A stretch of 64,000 nucleotides of DNA from Nitrospiraceae bacterium (GCA_002726235.1 PBSN01000013.1:14124-78123); one strand, 5' to 3'. Shown: positions 1-10,427, numbered from the stretch's first letter. Notes: a model not told the origin generated them from the letters alone. Program-made: numbers and translations.

Positions 1-272
1 ATGACGTTGTGGTGTTTTTGGTCGATGACAGTGAATGCCTGGGTTCGAAATAATGATTCGGTTCAGCGCGTAGTGCCGGATCGCGCAACATCCTCGGGTG
101 GCGCGAGAAGTTCAGAATAGGCAAGCACATGGGCACCGGGAAAAAGTTCTGATGTCCCCGCGTCACGAGCAGAAAGATGAGTTGGATGACGAGTTTCAGA
201 TCGCGGTTCCCTGGGGGTGGATCCGAGAGTGATGCCGGGAAAATACAAGAATGGTATTCTATCTAACGTTTA

Positions 273-377
273 GATTGAGCAAATTGAGATGTAATTGGGG
301 ACGAGGAAAGAAATTTTTTCTTGCAGGTTGAGTAAATTGAGATGTAATTGGGGACGAGAAAGCGAAATTTTTTCTTG
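273..377. repeat. Two tandem ~51-bp imperfect direct repeats (gattgagcaaattgagatgtaattggggacgaggaaagaaattttttcttg)
   Basis: Copies at 273-323 and 326-377 are nearly identical, each ending in a short aagaaa/tttctt inverted repeat. Confidence 0.85.
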
Positions 378-668
378 ACATGAGGTGTATCGAAATAGAT
401 AATGCGCTAGCCGTTAGGGAGAAATGGGATGCGCGGGTTCTATCACGATTTGGTTTTTCTTGACACCGGATGGGTGACTGTCTCAGAATGCTTCCGGTTT
501 TTCTCTGGTGGGTCGAGGTGCGGTAGTGACCTTGGATCGTACGACGAATGGGTGTAACGGGGATGACACACATAGATGTGAGACATACAACATGACGATT
601 GGGGTAGCAGTGGCAGGACTAACTAGAGGTAGTATGGGGGAATGGGGGCAACACGGAAGGGTCAAGAA

Positions 669-722
669 AAAATATGGGGACGAAAAAAAAATATGGGGAC
701 GAAGAAAATATGGGGACGAGAG
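669..722. repeat. Three short direct repeats with core atatggggacgaa/g
   Basis: aatatggggacgaaaaaaaaatatggggacgaagaaaatatggggacgag read directly; shares the tggggacga core with the repeats at 273-377. Confidence 0.8.
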
Positions 723-778
723 GTGAAGTTGTGTTGTTGAGTAGAAATGAAGATCATCAAATAGGGAGGACTGAACCA

Positions 779-2899
779 ATGGGAAACAAGAAAACGGCGA
801 GGAAGGCCCGGTGGGCATCTTCAAGCTTCATCCTTTTGCTGTGTGCATTAGGGTTGGGGTTAGTGCTGGTTGGTTGTAGCGGTGATGATGGTTCGGTCGG
901 AGCTCCCGGCCCAGCTGGACCTCCGGGACCAGCCGGATCTGTCGGACCTGCAGGGGCAACTGGAGCGGATGGCTCCTCTGGCTCAGCAGGAGCAAGGGGC
1001 CCAGCGGGCCCAGCGGGACCAGCGGGAGCGCAAGGCGCATCAGGATCGACGGGCGTGGCGGGAGCGACAGGAGCAGAGGGATCTGCGGCAGTGGTTCCTG
1101 GGTCAACCCTCACGAAGGGACTTGCCATCAAAGGGCCTATTGCTAACGCGGTCGTGGTTCTGTCGTTGTATGGAGCCAATAATGGCGACGCGTGTCCTGC
1201 CAGCACTACTGCCATCGCGGGCTCAGGGGCGCTGGCTTTGACAGGTCGATGCATCGTCGGCTCCTCGGGGACAACCGATGAGAACGGTCTCTTTGCGCTC
1301 ACCATTCCTGGTGATCAGACAGCGGCTGCGGGTCCTTTCCTGATCACAGTCAGCAACGGAACCATGCTTGATGAGGTGACTGGAGCAACGGTTACAGGGC
1401 CACAGGGCGGCGGCATCAACACGGAATTTCGGTCGCTTCTTGCTCTCGACTTTGCCGATGACCTGAGACTTCCCGGTGGGGCAGCGAACATCATTCCTGT
1501 TGCCGTGACCGCACTTACCGAAATGGCAGCATCTCGTGCACTGGCTGCCGGCGTGGTCGCGCCGTCTCCAGCTGATGCGCATTCGGCAAACACGCAAACG
1601 GCCGAGCTCTTTGGCCTGGGCGGTGTTGATATTACGACGACTATTCCGTCTAATATTCTCGATCCGAATTCGTCAAACGACTCAGACGTCGCCAAGAAGT
1701 ACGGCTTGATCAACGCAGCATTCTCCCAGCTTGCACAGGTGCTTGAAGGGGATCAGGATGTGCTTGATGTCGTAAATGCTGTGAGCAACGATTATGACGA
1801 CGGTATCTTGAACTCACAATCACGTGACGGACTAGATGCGTCTGTTACCGTGACGGGTGCATCCCGGACAATGCCGGCGAGTACGATGGGGAATACCTTC
1901 GCCGCTGCTATCGAGACTATTCAGGCCAGCTCGGTGAACCAAACTGGGTTCACTATTGATGCGGCTACCATCACCACCATCAGCAAAGCGCATATCATGT
2001 CAAATAATATCGTCACCCTTGCGGACAATGGCTGTGTTGTCGCCGATGCCAGGTTGCCTTCAGGGTCGATGATCTTTGTGCGGCAGCATCGAGGTGGGAC
2101 CAGCACCGGCGTTGCTACTGATGGAGCAGCGGATGACCAGGGTATTGTGAATGGTGTCGCAACGCTGAGAAATGCGGCGGGCGGACTTGGGGACACGATC
2201 GGACCGGATCTTGCCGGCCGTCTTGCTGTCACCTTCCCTGGCGGCGGGTTGTTCTCGGCCCAGAGTGTGACAATCCGTTGCGTTCTCGCCAACTACTCGC
2301 AAGGCCAGACTGCAGCTGGTGACCGAGGTACTGGACAGATTATGATCAGCCCTCGGTTTACCATTCGTGACCCTGTCACGGCTGATGTCGCTCTTGGGCT
2401 TGCGACTCAAGCTCATGTCGATGCTCTCGCTGGCTCCGCGAGGACCATCACTGGAGTTCTCAGTGGAATGTTAATCAACAACAATCCGACTGGCGTGACT
2501 GCGTCGCAGCCGGAAGGTACGGTCATTACGATTACGGGCCTGCGTGATGGAAACGGAAGCACCATCAACGTGACCACCCCGCTTCCCCCAACAGCCATTC
2601 TGAACCAGGGGGGGAATGTGGTACGGTTTGTTCCCAATGCGCTTATCGCAGCGCTCAGCAATGCCGGAATATCGCAGTTTGATACGCTGGTTAAATCGGG
2701 AACTTTCGTTTATGAGATTTCACCGGGCATGAATCTGCAGTTGCATCCTAATACTACAGGCGCAACGGAGAGCAACGCCCCACCAGCGGGTCGTGCGCAA
2801 ACATGCAACGGGGATCCAGATACGATGGTCAGTATCACTCCCACAGGTACCTGCACGGCTGTGAACACGATCAGGGGGTCATTGACCGTCGCGCAGTAA
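779..2899 (+). CDS. Lipoprotein with N-terminal collagen-like Gly-X-Y repeat region and large secreted C-terminal domain
   Basis: agggagga RBS before ATG 779; signal peptide with lipobox LVLVGC; about 21 consecutive G-X-Y triplets. The ORF track start at 674 lies upstream of the RBS. Confidence 0.85.
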   Translation: MGNKKTARKARWASSSFILLLCALGLGLVLVGCSGDDGSVGAPGPAGPPGPAGSVGPAGATGADGSSGSAGARGPAGPAGPAGAQGASGSTGVAGATGAEGSAAVVPGSTLTKGLAIKGPIANAVVVLSLYGANNGDACPASTTAIAGSGALALTGRCIVGSSGTTDENGLFALTIPGDQTAAAGPFLITVSNGTMLDEVTGATVTGPQGGGINTEFRSLLALDFADDLRLPGGAANIIPVAVTALTEMAASRALAAGVVAPSPADAHSANTQTAELFGLGGVDITTTIPSNILDPNSSNDSDVAKKYGLINAAFSQLAQVLEGDQDVLDVVNAVSNDYDDGILNSQSRDGLDASVTVTGASRTMPASTMGNTFAAAIETIQASSVNQTGFTIDAATITTISKAHIMSNNIVTLADNGCVVADARLPSGSMIFVRQHRGGTSTGVATDGAADDQGIVNGVATLRNAAGGLGDTIGPDLAGRLAVTFPGGGLFSAQSVTIRCVLANYSQGQTAAGDRGTGQIMISPRFTIRDPVTADVALGLATQAHVDALAGSARTITGVLSGMLINNNPTGVTASQPEGTVITITGLRDGNGSTINVTTPLPPTAILNQGGNVVRFVPNALIAALSNAGISQFDTLVKSGTFVYEISPGMNLQLHPNTTGATESNAPPAGRAQTCNGDPDTMVSITPTGTCTAVNTIRGSLTVAQ

Positions 2900-2953
2900 G
2901 CACTAACGACCATAGATTCAGGCTTCTACAAGTCTGGATAGGGTGAGTATGTC

Positions 2954-2987
2954 GAAGGGCCCGACACCGATTGGTGTCGGGCCCTTC
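2954..2987 (+). terminator. Rho-independent terminator
   Basis: gaagggcccgacacc-gatt-ggtgtcgggcccttc perfect stem followed by gtttatt. Confidence 0.85.
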
Positions 2988-3326
2988 GTTTATTCATCGT
3001 ACCCTTGTACTGTGTTACATGCTGGCAGGTTTACTCGTTGCAGATTAGTTGCCACTTTGCCGGTGCTTGGCCATCGCAACCCGCGGTACGTGACTCCCGT
3101 AATGCGAAATTTGCGAGTGGATGTTTTTCTTTCCGCCCCTGCCCTGCTCGTTTCAGATGCTTGCTTCGCGATGTATTCGATTAGATAAACCGTGATCGTT
3201 GCCCGTTGCACAGGCGCACGGACGTGGTGAAGATGCTCGTGGTCACCTTGTCCTGCTGGGTGGACTCACCGTAGTTTGGCGCTTCCCTCCTTCCCAAGAT
3301 AATCTATTGCGCATGTCCAATCACTC

Positions 3327-3896
3327 ATGAAGACACACCTGTTATTCTTGCCCCATCCCTTCTTTTTTAGTACATCATCTTCTGCTATCAACCTGTATAA
3401 ATAGTACAAAAGGGAGCAGTGCAGATAATCCTTATGTCATTGATGAACCTGAAATTTCAAAAGCAATATTTTTGTCGCTAAAAGGCACACCCTATTTCTA
3501 TCAAATTTCAAGTGATGCCTTTTTTAGATTCCACCAGGGATAACAACACCACAATAGATGGGTGTTGTAGTTTTCCTTGTTTTTCATTTGTCTCCTAGAT
3601 CAAAGCTTTCATGCAGTTCAAGAGGTTGATGGGCAAAACTTCCGGTGGGAGAATGGGATGAAGCGTATGGGGAAAAATGGTCTTGGGTTGGACGAAAGTA
3701 TGGCCGAGAGTTTAAAAGCACGCAAGGCATTGGTGGAGGCACCTACTATATTGGTGTTTATAACAAGGCAAACAAAGGCAATTGCGTTTTGGCCGTAGGG
3801 GATAGAGAAAAAGGCACTCCTTTTGTTAGGGCCAAAATGATTTTTTTACTCCCAAAGCTCAAAAAAACAATTGTGGGAGCAAGCAAATTGCGATGA
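3327..3896 (+). pseudogene. Decayed secreted-protein gene (ADNPYVIDEPEISKAIF...; VQEVDGQNFRW; TYYIGVYNKANKGNCVLAVGD...)
   Basis: Collinear peptide segments in frame 1 (3421-3540 and 3577-3650) then frame 3 (3645-3896), interrupted by stops and a frameshift. Confidence 0.6.
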
Positions 3897-4651
3897 AGCT
3901 CTTGTTTGAAAAACAGCCAGATAGCGAGTGAACATAGAGTAAGAAAACCTCGATAGATACTATTTAGGCAGTAAGGAAATTAAAACTCGCGTCAGTGTGG
4001 TGGCCCAAAGCACTTCGCGTTGGGAGCAACTTCTTACTCTGCTCCAGGGGCGTGACTGAGTCCGCAAAAATTACCCCACTATGATGGGATGCTAGGTGTT
4101 TTCCTCTTCACTGCTTGCTTCGTGGTTGGCAGGACACTTCGAAAGTAGTTCTAATGCAACTCTCCGCAAGTGGTGTTTTCTCGCTCCCTTAACACCTCTC
4201 TTGTGCCAATACTCTTCCAATGGCAAGGGGGACTCTCGTAGTATGGTGTTTCTTTTTTTCTGCAGCTGTAGACGTTTCCACAAATAGCGTTGGAGTAGCG
4301 GGTGTTCTGTGTGTATCATCAATACAGAACGGACAACCACTGCTAGCCATGATCTTTCCCCCTCTGTGCCCGGCTCATATTTTTTCAGTGTCTTCAATCT
4401 TGTATCGTCGGTTTCGTCGCAGATCCTCCGGACGATGTCTGTCCTCTTCGTCCTTTTTTCAATGTTCGCCCGCGGCCACATATTTCCCGGATTTTTTGTT
4501 GTAGAGAAATTTGTATCCGTCGAGACACATCACACGTGGTTTGCCGTAACACAACTTTCCGCGACTGCAGCTGCTCTATAAACATGGGGCCGCCACAGGC
4601 AAAGTAGAAGTGGTGGTGGGCGAGATTGCGTGGTGGCTAGATGGTGGTGAT

Positions 4652-4682
4652 GCGCCCCCTGGCGCTAGACGCCAGGGGGCGG
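4652..4682 (-). terminator. Strong hairpin downstream of the minus-strand kelch-like gene
   Basis: cgccccctggcg-ctaga-cgccagggggcg palindrome just 3' of the stop at 4696. Confidence 0.7.
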
Positions 4683-4695
4683 TGATGTGGAGCTG

Positions 4696-7600
4696 TTAGT
4701 TAAACGTAGCGATTACGACGACAGGCGCCGTGAGTTCAATGTTGCATGAAATATTGGTCCCGGAACACCCGCCACTCCATCCAGCGAAGGTCGAACCTGT
4801 CTCTTCCGTTGCGGTGAGTGTTGCCACTGCTCCTGAGGAATATGCATGGGAGCAGTCTGATCCGCAATTAATTACGGGCGTGGTCCCGGTTAGTGTCATA
4901 CTGGTCACGGTTCCTACGCCGCTTCCTGTTCGGCCAACGGCCAACGTCTGTTCGGTGAAGGTTTCCCCTCCTACCGTTACAGTCGAGGCTGCATCAAACG
5001 CAGCGATGACGGTTTTGCTGTGTGTCATGGTTACGGTACATGTCGTCGCGGTTCCGGAACAGCCCCCTCCCCCCCATCCGATAAATGTCGAACCGGATGC
5101 TGGGGCTGCCTCCAGAGTGATAGCCGTTCCAGTGACGATCGATTCGGAGCAGTCTGTCAATGAACCATTGCTGCCGCAGCTTATGCCGGTGGCCGTGATC
5201 GATCCTGTCCCGGTCTCTTTCACTTCTATCACCGTGAGTAATGAGGCCGCGCTGCTCACGTTCGTAAACTCAGCGGTTACCGTGCGGGCTTGTGTCATGG
5301 AAACCGTGCATGTTGATGTGCCCACACATACGCCGCCACTCCATCCGGCAAATGTTGCGGTTTCATCGGCGGTGGTAGCGGGGATTGCCGTCAGAGAGAC
5401 AGACGTTCCAGTGGTGTAGTTGTTCGTGCAATCTGCTCCGCACAAAATGCCTGCCGGGCTACTCGTGACGGTTCCGGTACCAGTGCCGATTTTGGTCACC
5501 GTCAGTGCTGCGGATGAGCCAACGGGTCCCGAGAATTCAGCACCCACAGTGAAATTTTGCGTCATGATCACCACACACTGTCCGTTGCCTGTACACCCGC
5601 CGCCACTCCACCCGATGAATGTATCGGTGGACGAGGGGAATGCCTGGAGAGTGATAGGAGTTCCAATGGGGTAGGTTTCTGTACAATCTAGGCCACAGTC
5701 AATGCCAGCAGGAGCACTCTTGACTTCGCCTGAACCAAGGCCTGGTTTGGTTACCGTAAGCGTCACGGAGCTTGAGAACTCAGCGGATACAGTGTGGCTT
5801 TGCGTCATAGGCACCGTACACAGTCCCGAGCCTGCACATCCGCCGCCACTCCATCCGGCAAGAGCCCACCCTGGAGCTGGCGTCGCTTGCAGGATGACAA
5901 CGCTTCCTGAAGAGAAGACTTCTGTGCAATCGCCACCAGTTCCCGTTCCGCACATAATACCACCAGGTATGGTCTCGATTGCGCCTTGGCCCGACACGAT
6001 GACCGAGAGGGTCACCTCTTGGCCTGGCGTGGGTGCGGCTGGTGTGGGTGCGGCCGGCGTGGGTGCGGCCGGCGTGGGTGCGGCCGGCGTGGGTGTGGTC
6101 GATGCGAGTTCGAAGGATGCAATTATCGATCTGTTCTGAAGCAACGAAACGAACTGACAGGTCCCACTCAGCGAATCATCGACGATGAGGGTAACGTTAC
6201 ATGCGTCGCCGCTCCATCCCGTGAACACAGAGCCCGGATCAGCCGTGGCCGTGAACAGGACGGTCGCGTTGGCTGGAAAGTTGCTGGCGCATCCTGTCGC
6301 CGTGATATCGGTTGATACACATGTGATGCCTTCTGGAGCGCTAGTGATCATACCGCTTCCATCTCCGGCACGAGTGACGGTCACGAGGGGGAAGCTACTA
6401 GAACCGGCGGCAACAGTGGCGGCCGCATCGATCACTCGTGTCAGGGTGTTATTGTGTGTGTTCTCTTCGCCGGCAACGGGATCAATAGTAACAAGCGCGA
6501 ACATGTCGGTAATGGACCCAAGTCCCTTAACCTTAAATTTTATCTTTGCTTCTGCCCCGGCATTGAGGTCATTAATTGAGATGGTTTGGAGCGGGGTATC
6601 CAGCTCATCCAAAGTTTCATCGGCGGACAGGTACAGGGAGACAGGAATGGATGCGAGGCCTGCTCCTGTCGGGTTAAATGGGCCGTTGGCTGCTTCCGTC
6701 CCGAGATTATTGATTGTCACTTTAACTTTAAGCCTGTTGCCGCCTTCCTTTGCCTTTACCGTAAGTTTCGTGACGATCATGGCAAGATCAGGTGCAGACT
6801 TCACAAACAATTCCGCAGTGGAGAGGATGCCGACGCCCCCTGTCAAAAGCAATTGCCCGTTCTGAAGCAGGGTAGCCGTGTGCAGTTGCCGCGGTGTTGT
6901 CATCGAAGTGATAGCGGCAAAGGAGGTGTTTTCGGGGTCAAATGTCTCTGCGAATGCTCCAGCTCCGCCTGCGAGAAGTACGTGTCCACTTGGGAGCACC
7001 GTGGCCGTATGAAGTTCGCGTGTTGCCGTCATGGGGCCGATAGCGAGGAATGATTCGGTGGTCGGATCAAACAGTTCGGCCGTCTTACCTGCCGTAGCTT
7101 CTTGAGCGATCCCGCCTGCGATAAGGACATTGCCATCAGGCAGTAGCGTGGCGGTGTGCAGACTTCGGGCGGTCGTCAGATTGCTGACTGCGGTGAATGA
7201 CTCGGTGGTCGGGTCGAACACCTCGGCTGTCGCAAGTGCAAAGATGTCACCCAGGCCGCCGGTGAGAAGTACGCGGCCATCCGCTAACAATGTGGCGGTA
7301 TGGCGGCTTCGGGCGGGCGTCAAGTTGTCAGTCGTGGTGAATGACTCGGTGGTCGGGTCGAACACCTCGGCTGTGGCAAGTGTTTGGCCGTTCTCGCTGA
7401 TCCCGCCGGTGAGAAGCACGCGGCCATCCGTTAACAAAGTGGCGGTGTGGCGGCTTCGTGTGGCCGTCAAGTTATCGGTCTCAGTGAAGGACTCCGTGTC
7501 CAGATCAAACAGTTCAGCTGTTGCGCCGCCGCCTGATCCTCCGGCAACTAGTACGCGGCCATCCGTCAACGACACTGCTGTGTGCTCGTGGCGCGACGCA

Positions 7601-8874
7601 ATCATGTTTCCCGTTGGGAAAAACGATTCGGCTTCAGTGTCAAACAACTCGGCCGTTGCGCCGCCGCCAAACCCTCCGGCGATGAGCACTTGCCCTGATG
7701 ATAGGAGAGTTGCCGTATGGCTCTGGCGAGCTGTGATCATGCTGTTTACTGCAAGAAAGCGGCCTTCGAGTGGGAAGAGTCCCGGCGGGGTCACTTCGGG
7801 TGTTACCTCTGGTGTCACAGGGATAGGGATCTCAAAGAGCTCAGCAGTCGTGCTACCGCCAACTCCCCCCGCGATCAGTACCTGTCCAGTGGGCATCCGG
7901 GTAGCTGTTTGGAATGCGCGCTCCGTGGTCAAAGGTTCCGTTGGGGAAAATACGCCTGTCGCTGGATCGAAAAGCTCTGCGGTAGATCCTCCCGCCAAGC
8001 CCCCTGCAACAAGTACCTGCCCGTTCGATAAGAGCGTTGCCGTGGGGTTTCTCCGCTCAGTGAGCAAGTCGCCCGTCGGTGTAAACACCCCCGTTGCTGG
8101 GTCAAATAGTTCGGCGGAGGACAACGTCAGCCCATCTCCTGCCCCCCCGACAATGAGTACCTGCCCGGTGGACAACAGGGTGGAGGTGTGGTTGCTGCGG
8201 GCTACCGTCATGGTGCTGGCAGGGGTAAAGGTCCCGGTGGCTGGATCATAGAGCTCAGCCGTTGCCGTACCCTCAGCGCCTCCTGTTAGGAGTACCTGCC
8301 CATTCGTGAGGAGTGTGGCGCGGTGAAACATTCGTGCAGAGGTCAAATTGCTTGTCGGGGTAAAGGTTCCGGTTAGCGGATCATAGCGCTCGGCTGTTGC
8401 GAGGGATCCGCCATCCGAGCCCGTTCCTCCGGCGAGGAGTACATGGCCATTAGGCAATAGAGTCGCCGTATGATTACTCCGAGCTGTGGTCATGTTGCCT
8501 GTCGTGGTAAAGGTCTCAGTTGCCGGGTCGAACAGTTCGACCGATGTGTCGCTGCCCACGCCGCCGGCGATGAGCACCTGCCCATCATTTAGAAGAGTTG
8601 CGGTGTGAAGGGTGCGCGTCGTGCCCATGCTGCCTACGGGGGAGAATTCTGCAATCGCTGGGTCGAATAGCTCCGCTGTTGCTCCCGCATCCGAACCGCC
8701 GGTGATGAGCACCTGCCCATCATTTAGAAGAGTTGCGGTGTGAAAGATTCGTGGCGCGGTAAGGGTGCTGGTGCTCGTAAATGTCTGGCTTATGGCTGAT
8801 ATGCCACTTCCGAGAATGACAGCCGCCCCGGTTGCTAGTATGAATAGTGACCAACTGCTTGTTGTCCGTATCAC
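4696..8874 (-). CDS. Large secreted protein: kelch/galactose-oxidase-like repeats, CARDB-like domain, Pro-rich linker and six GWSGG bacterial (InlB-B/BR-type) repeats
   Basis: 1392 aa, signal peptide; 14 copies of HTATLLxxGQVLIAGG; APDLAMIVTKLTVKAKEGG...; (APTPA)n; six units ending FxGWSGGxCxGxxxCxVxMTxxxTVxAEF. Confidence 0.85.
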   Translation of the reverse strand: MIRTTSSWSLFILATGAAVILGSGISAISQTFTSTSTLTAPRIFHTATLLNDGQVLITGGSDAGATAELFDPAIAEFSPVGSMGTTRTLHTATLLNDGQVLIAGGVGSDTSVELFDPATETFTTTGNMTTARSNHTATLLPNGHVLLAGGTGSDGGSLATAERYDPLTGTFTPTSNLTSARMFHRATLLTNGQVLLTGGAEGTATAELYDPATGTFTPASTMTVARSNHTSTLLSTGQVLIVGGAGDGLTLSSAELFDPATGVFTPTGDLLTERRNPTATLLSNGQVLVAGGLAGGSTAELFDPATGVFSPTEPLTTERAFQTATRMPTGQVLIAGGVGGSTTAELFEIPIPVTPEVTPEVTPPGLFPLEGRFLAVNSMITARQSHTATLLSSGQVLIAGGFGGGATAELFDTEAESFFPTGNMIASRHEHTAVSLTDGRVLVAGGSGGGATAELFDLDTESFTETDNLTATRSRHTATLLTDGRVLLTGGISENGQTLATAEVFDPTTESFTTTDNLTPARSRHTATLLADGRVLLTGGLGDIFALATAEVFDPTTESFTAVSNLTTARSLHTATLLPDGNVLIAGGIAQEATAGKTAELFDPTTESFLAIGPMTATRELHTATVLPSGHVLLAGGAGAFAETFDPENTSFAAITSMTTPRQLHTATLLQNGQLLLTGGVGILSTAELFVKSAPDLAMIVTKLTVKAKEGGNRLKVKVTINNLGTEAANGPFNPTGAGLASIPVSLYLSADETLDELDTPLQTISINDLNAGAEAKIKFKVKGLGSITDMFALVTIDPVAGEENTHNNTLTRVIDAAATVAAGSSSFPLVTVTRAGDGSGMITSAPEGITCVSTDITATGCASNFPANATVLFTATADPGSVFTGWSGDACNVTLIVDDSLSGTCQFVSLLQNRSIIASFELASTTPTPAAPTPAAPTPAAPTPAAPTPGQEVTLSVIVSGQGAIETIPGGIMCGTGTGGDCTEVFSSGSVVILQATPAPGWALAGWSGGGCAGSGLCTVPMTQSHTVSAEFSSSVTLTVTKPGLGSGEVKSAPAGIDCGLDCTETYPIGTPITLQAFPSSTDTFIGWSGGGCTGNGQCVVIMTQNFTVGAEFSGPVGSSAALTVTKIGTGTGTVTSSPAGILCGADCTNNYTTGTSVSLTAIPATTADETATFAGWSGGVCVGTSTCTVSMTQARTVTAEFTNVSSAASLLTVIEVKETGTGSITATGISCGSNGSLTDCSESIVTGTAITLEAAPASGSTFIGWGGGGCSGTATTCTVTMTHSKTVIAAFDAASTVTVGGETFTEQTLAVGRTGSGVGTVTSMTLTGTTPVINCGSDCSHAYSSGAVATLTATEETGSTFAGWSGGCSGTNISCNIELTAPVVVIATFN
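6025..6096. repeat. 15-bp minisatellite (gtgggtgcggccggc)n encoding the (APTPA)n linker
   Basis: About five near-identical 15-bp units read directly. Confidence 0.9.
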
Positions 8875-9318
8875 GCGTACCCCCTCATACTCTGGTTGAT
8901 ATTTATGTACGCTACCTGACCAATAACCCTAGCGTACCATAACTCGGTTTTTTTTGGTGTATCTTGGTGTATCAACTGGAAAAACTGTACCAAGAATAAT
9001 ATGTGTTCGGCGGACAGTAAGCACATGGAGATAGGGGAAGTCATGCAGGATCTAACGACAGATTCTGAGGCGTATGTTTGAGCGATGCCCTCTTGAAGGC
9101 TTTTCTCTTAGGCCTCTCTCATTCATTCACGGAACGTTCACGGTTCCTGATGGTGAGCATTCAGTACACCTGTGTATTGGGGTGGTTCTTGTTTGTAGGA
9201 TGAAGAATATTCATCGAAACGTTCTCCTTATTGCTCGCGTTGATACTAGATGCGTGATTGCTGACTGCAAGGAGCACAATGTCGTGGTACGCAGTGCAGG
9301 ACGCGAATGGAGAGAGAG

Positions 9319-9753
9319 TTAGGCTAGGCGCTCCCAGAGGGCACGGACAGTCTGTTGATGTCCGCCAAGGGTGAGTGGGGGAGTTGTCAGGAGAAGACGA
9401 TTTCCGGAAAACTCGAAGAAACGTGTTTGTATCGTCCCTCCCCAATTCGGAAACAAGCTGCATTCCAAGATATGCGCGATGGTTCTCTTTGATTCGTTGA
9501 CATCGTAGGTGCCGCAGTACGCCATATATCCCTGAAATGCCGTTCGGGTTTCCTCAGCGCTTCCCTGTAACGGGTCTCCGGATGCAAACGACATCCGATC
9601 ACGCCGCATGACGTGTCCGGACATGTACCCGTGTATGTCATACATGATCATTCCAGCCGGGTTTTGGCCGAGTGGATAACTCACGGTTCCATCTGCCCGG
9701 CAGAGTTCAAATGAAATTAATTTCCATGTCCCAACAAATTGCTCTTTTCCCAA
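9319..9753 (-). CDS. Lipocalin-like domain protein
   Basis: 144 aa; FVGTWKLISFELCRADGTVSYPLGQNPAGMIMYD is typical of Lipocalin-like (PF13924-type) proteins. Confidence 0.75.
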   Translation of the reverse strand: MGKEQFVGTWKLISFELCRADGTVSYPLGQNPAGMIMYDIHGYMSGHVMRRDRMSFASGDPLQGSAEETRTAFQGYMAYCGTYDVNESKRTIAHILECSLFPNWGGTIQTRFFEFSGNRLLLTTPPLTLGGHQQTVRALWERLA

Positions 9754-9773
9754 TGCTTCTCTTCCTTAACTTC

Positions 9774-10427
9774 TTAGCGGGCAGTTCTTGGGGAGACCGG
9801 CGCCTTATCCTGAAAAGTACATAGATCGTGAAGCATGCACGTGGGGCAGGCTGGTTTGCGCGCCTTGCAGACATAACGTCCGTGCAAGATAAGCCAATGA
9901 TGCGCGTGCCGGTGCCATCTCTGGGGTATTCTCGTCTCTAGGCCCTGCTCCACCGCAAGGGGTGTTGTCCCTGGTGCGAGTCCTGTTCGGTTGCTCACTC
10001 TAAAGATATGGGTATCGACTGCAATGGTTGGGACTCCGAACGCGCAGTTCAAAACTACATTTGCTGTTTTTCTGCCCACGCCAGGCAACGCCTCAAGGCT
10101 TTCTCGTGTGGGGGGAATCTGTCCGCCATGTTCGGCGATAAGTATGCGACTCAACTTGATGATGTTTTTTGCCTTCGTATTGTATAAACCGATGGTTTTT
10201 ATGTAGTGACGAAGGCGGCGCTCGCCTAGGCGAAGCATTTTTTCTGGCGTGTCCGCGACAGCAAATAAGGGGGGGGTGGCTTTGTTGACTCCAACATCTG
10301 TGGATTGCGCTGACAAGACTACCGCGACGAGGAGCGTGTACCGATTCACAGATTGCAATTCAGTGTGGGGTGCGGGGTTCTGGGTGGAGAATCGATGAAA
10401 CATTGTATTCACTGCCGATGCCGTCAT
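9774..10427 (-). CDS. nth: Endonuclease III
   Basis: 217 aa; LVAVVLSAQSTDVGVNKATP, LPGVGRKTANVVLNCAFG HhH motif, C-terminal Cys cluster CKARKPACPTCMLHDLC. Confidence 0.93.
   Translation of the reverse strand: MTASAVNTMFHRFSTQNPAPHTELQSVNRYTLLVAVVLSAQSTDVGVNKATPPLFAVADTPEKMLRLGERRLRHYIKTIGLYNTKAKNIIKLSRILIAEHGGQIPPTRESLEALPGVGRKTANVVLNCAFGVPTIAVDTHIFRVSNRTGLAPGTTPLAVEQGLETRIPQRWHRHAHHWLILHGRYVCKARKPACPTCMLHDLCTFQDKAPVSPRTAR

Noticed and set aside
1-250. 61-aa minus-strand ORF at the window start considered as a transposase fragment
   Set aside because: No catalytic motifs or terminal repeats visible; too short to assign.
757-1305. Long minus-strand ORF (182 aa) and other Pro/Ala-rich ORFs opposite the collagen-like gene
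   Set aside because: Antisense shadow of the GC-rich Gly-X-Y repeats; the plus frame has RBS, signal peptide and domains.
6025-6096. Regular 15-bp repeats considered as a CRISPR-like array
   Set aside because: Units are contiguous with no spacers and lie in frame inside a coding linker.
4730-8251. Series of plus-strand ORFs (229, 145, 226, 373 aa) opposite the kelch-like gene
   Set aside because: Repetitive low-complexity antisense frames generated by the tandem repeats; no RBS or recognisable domain.
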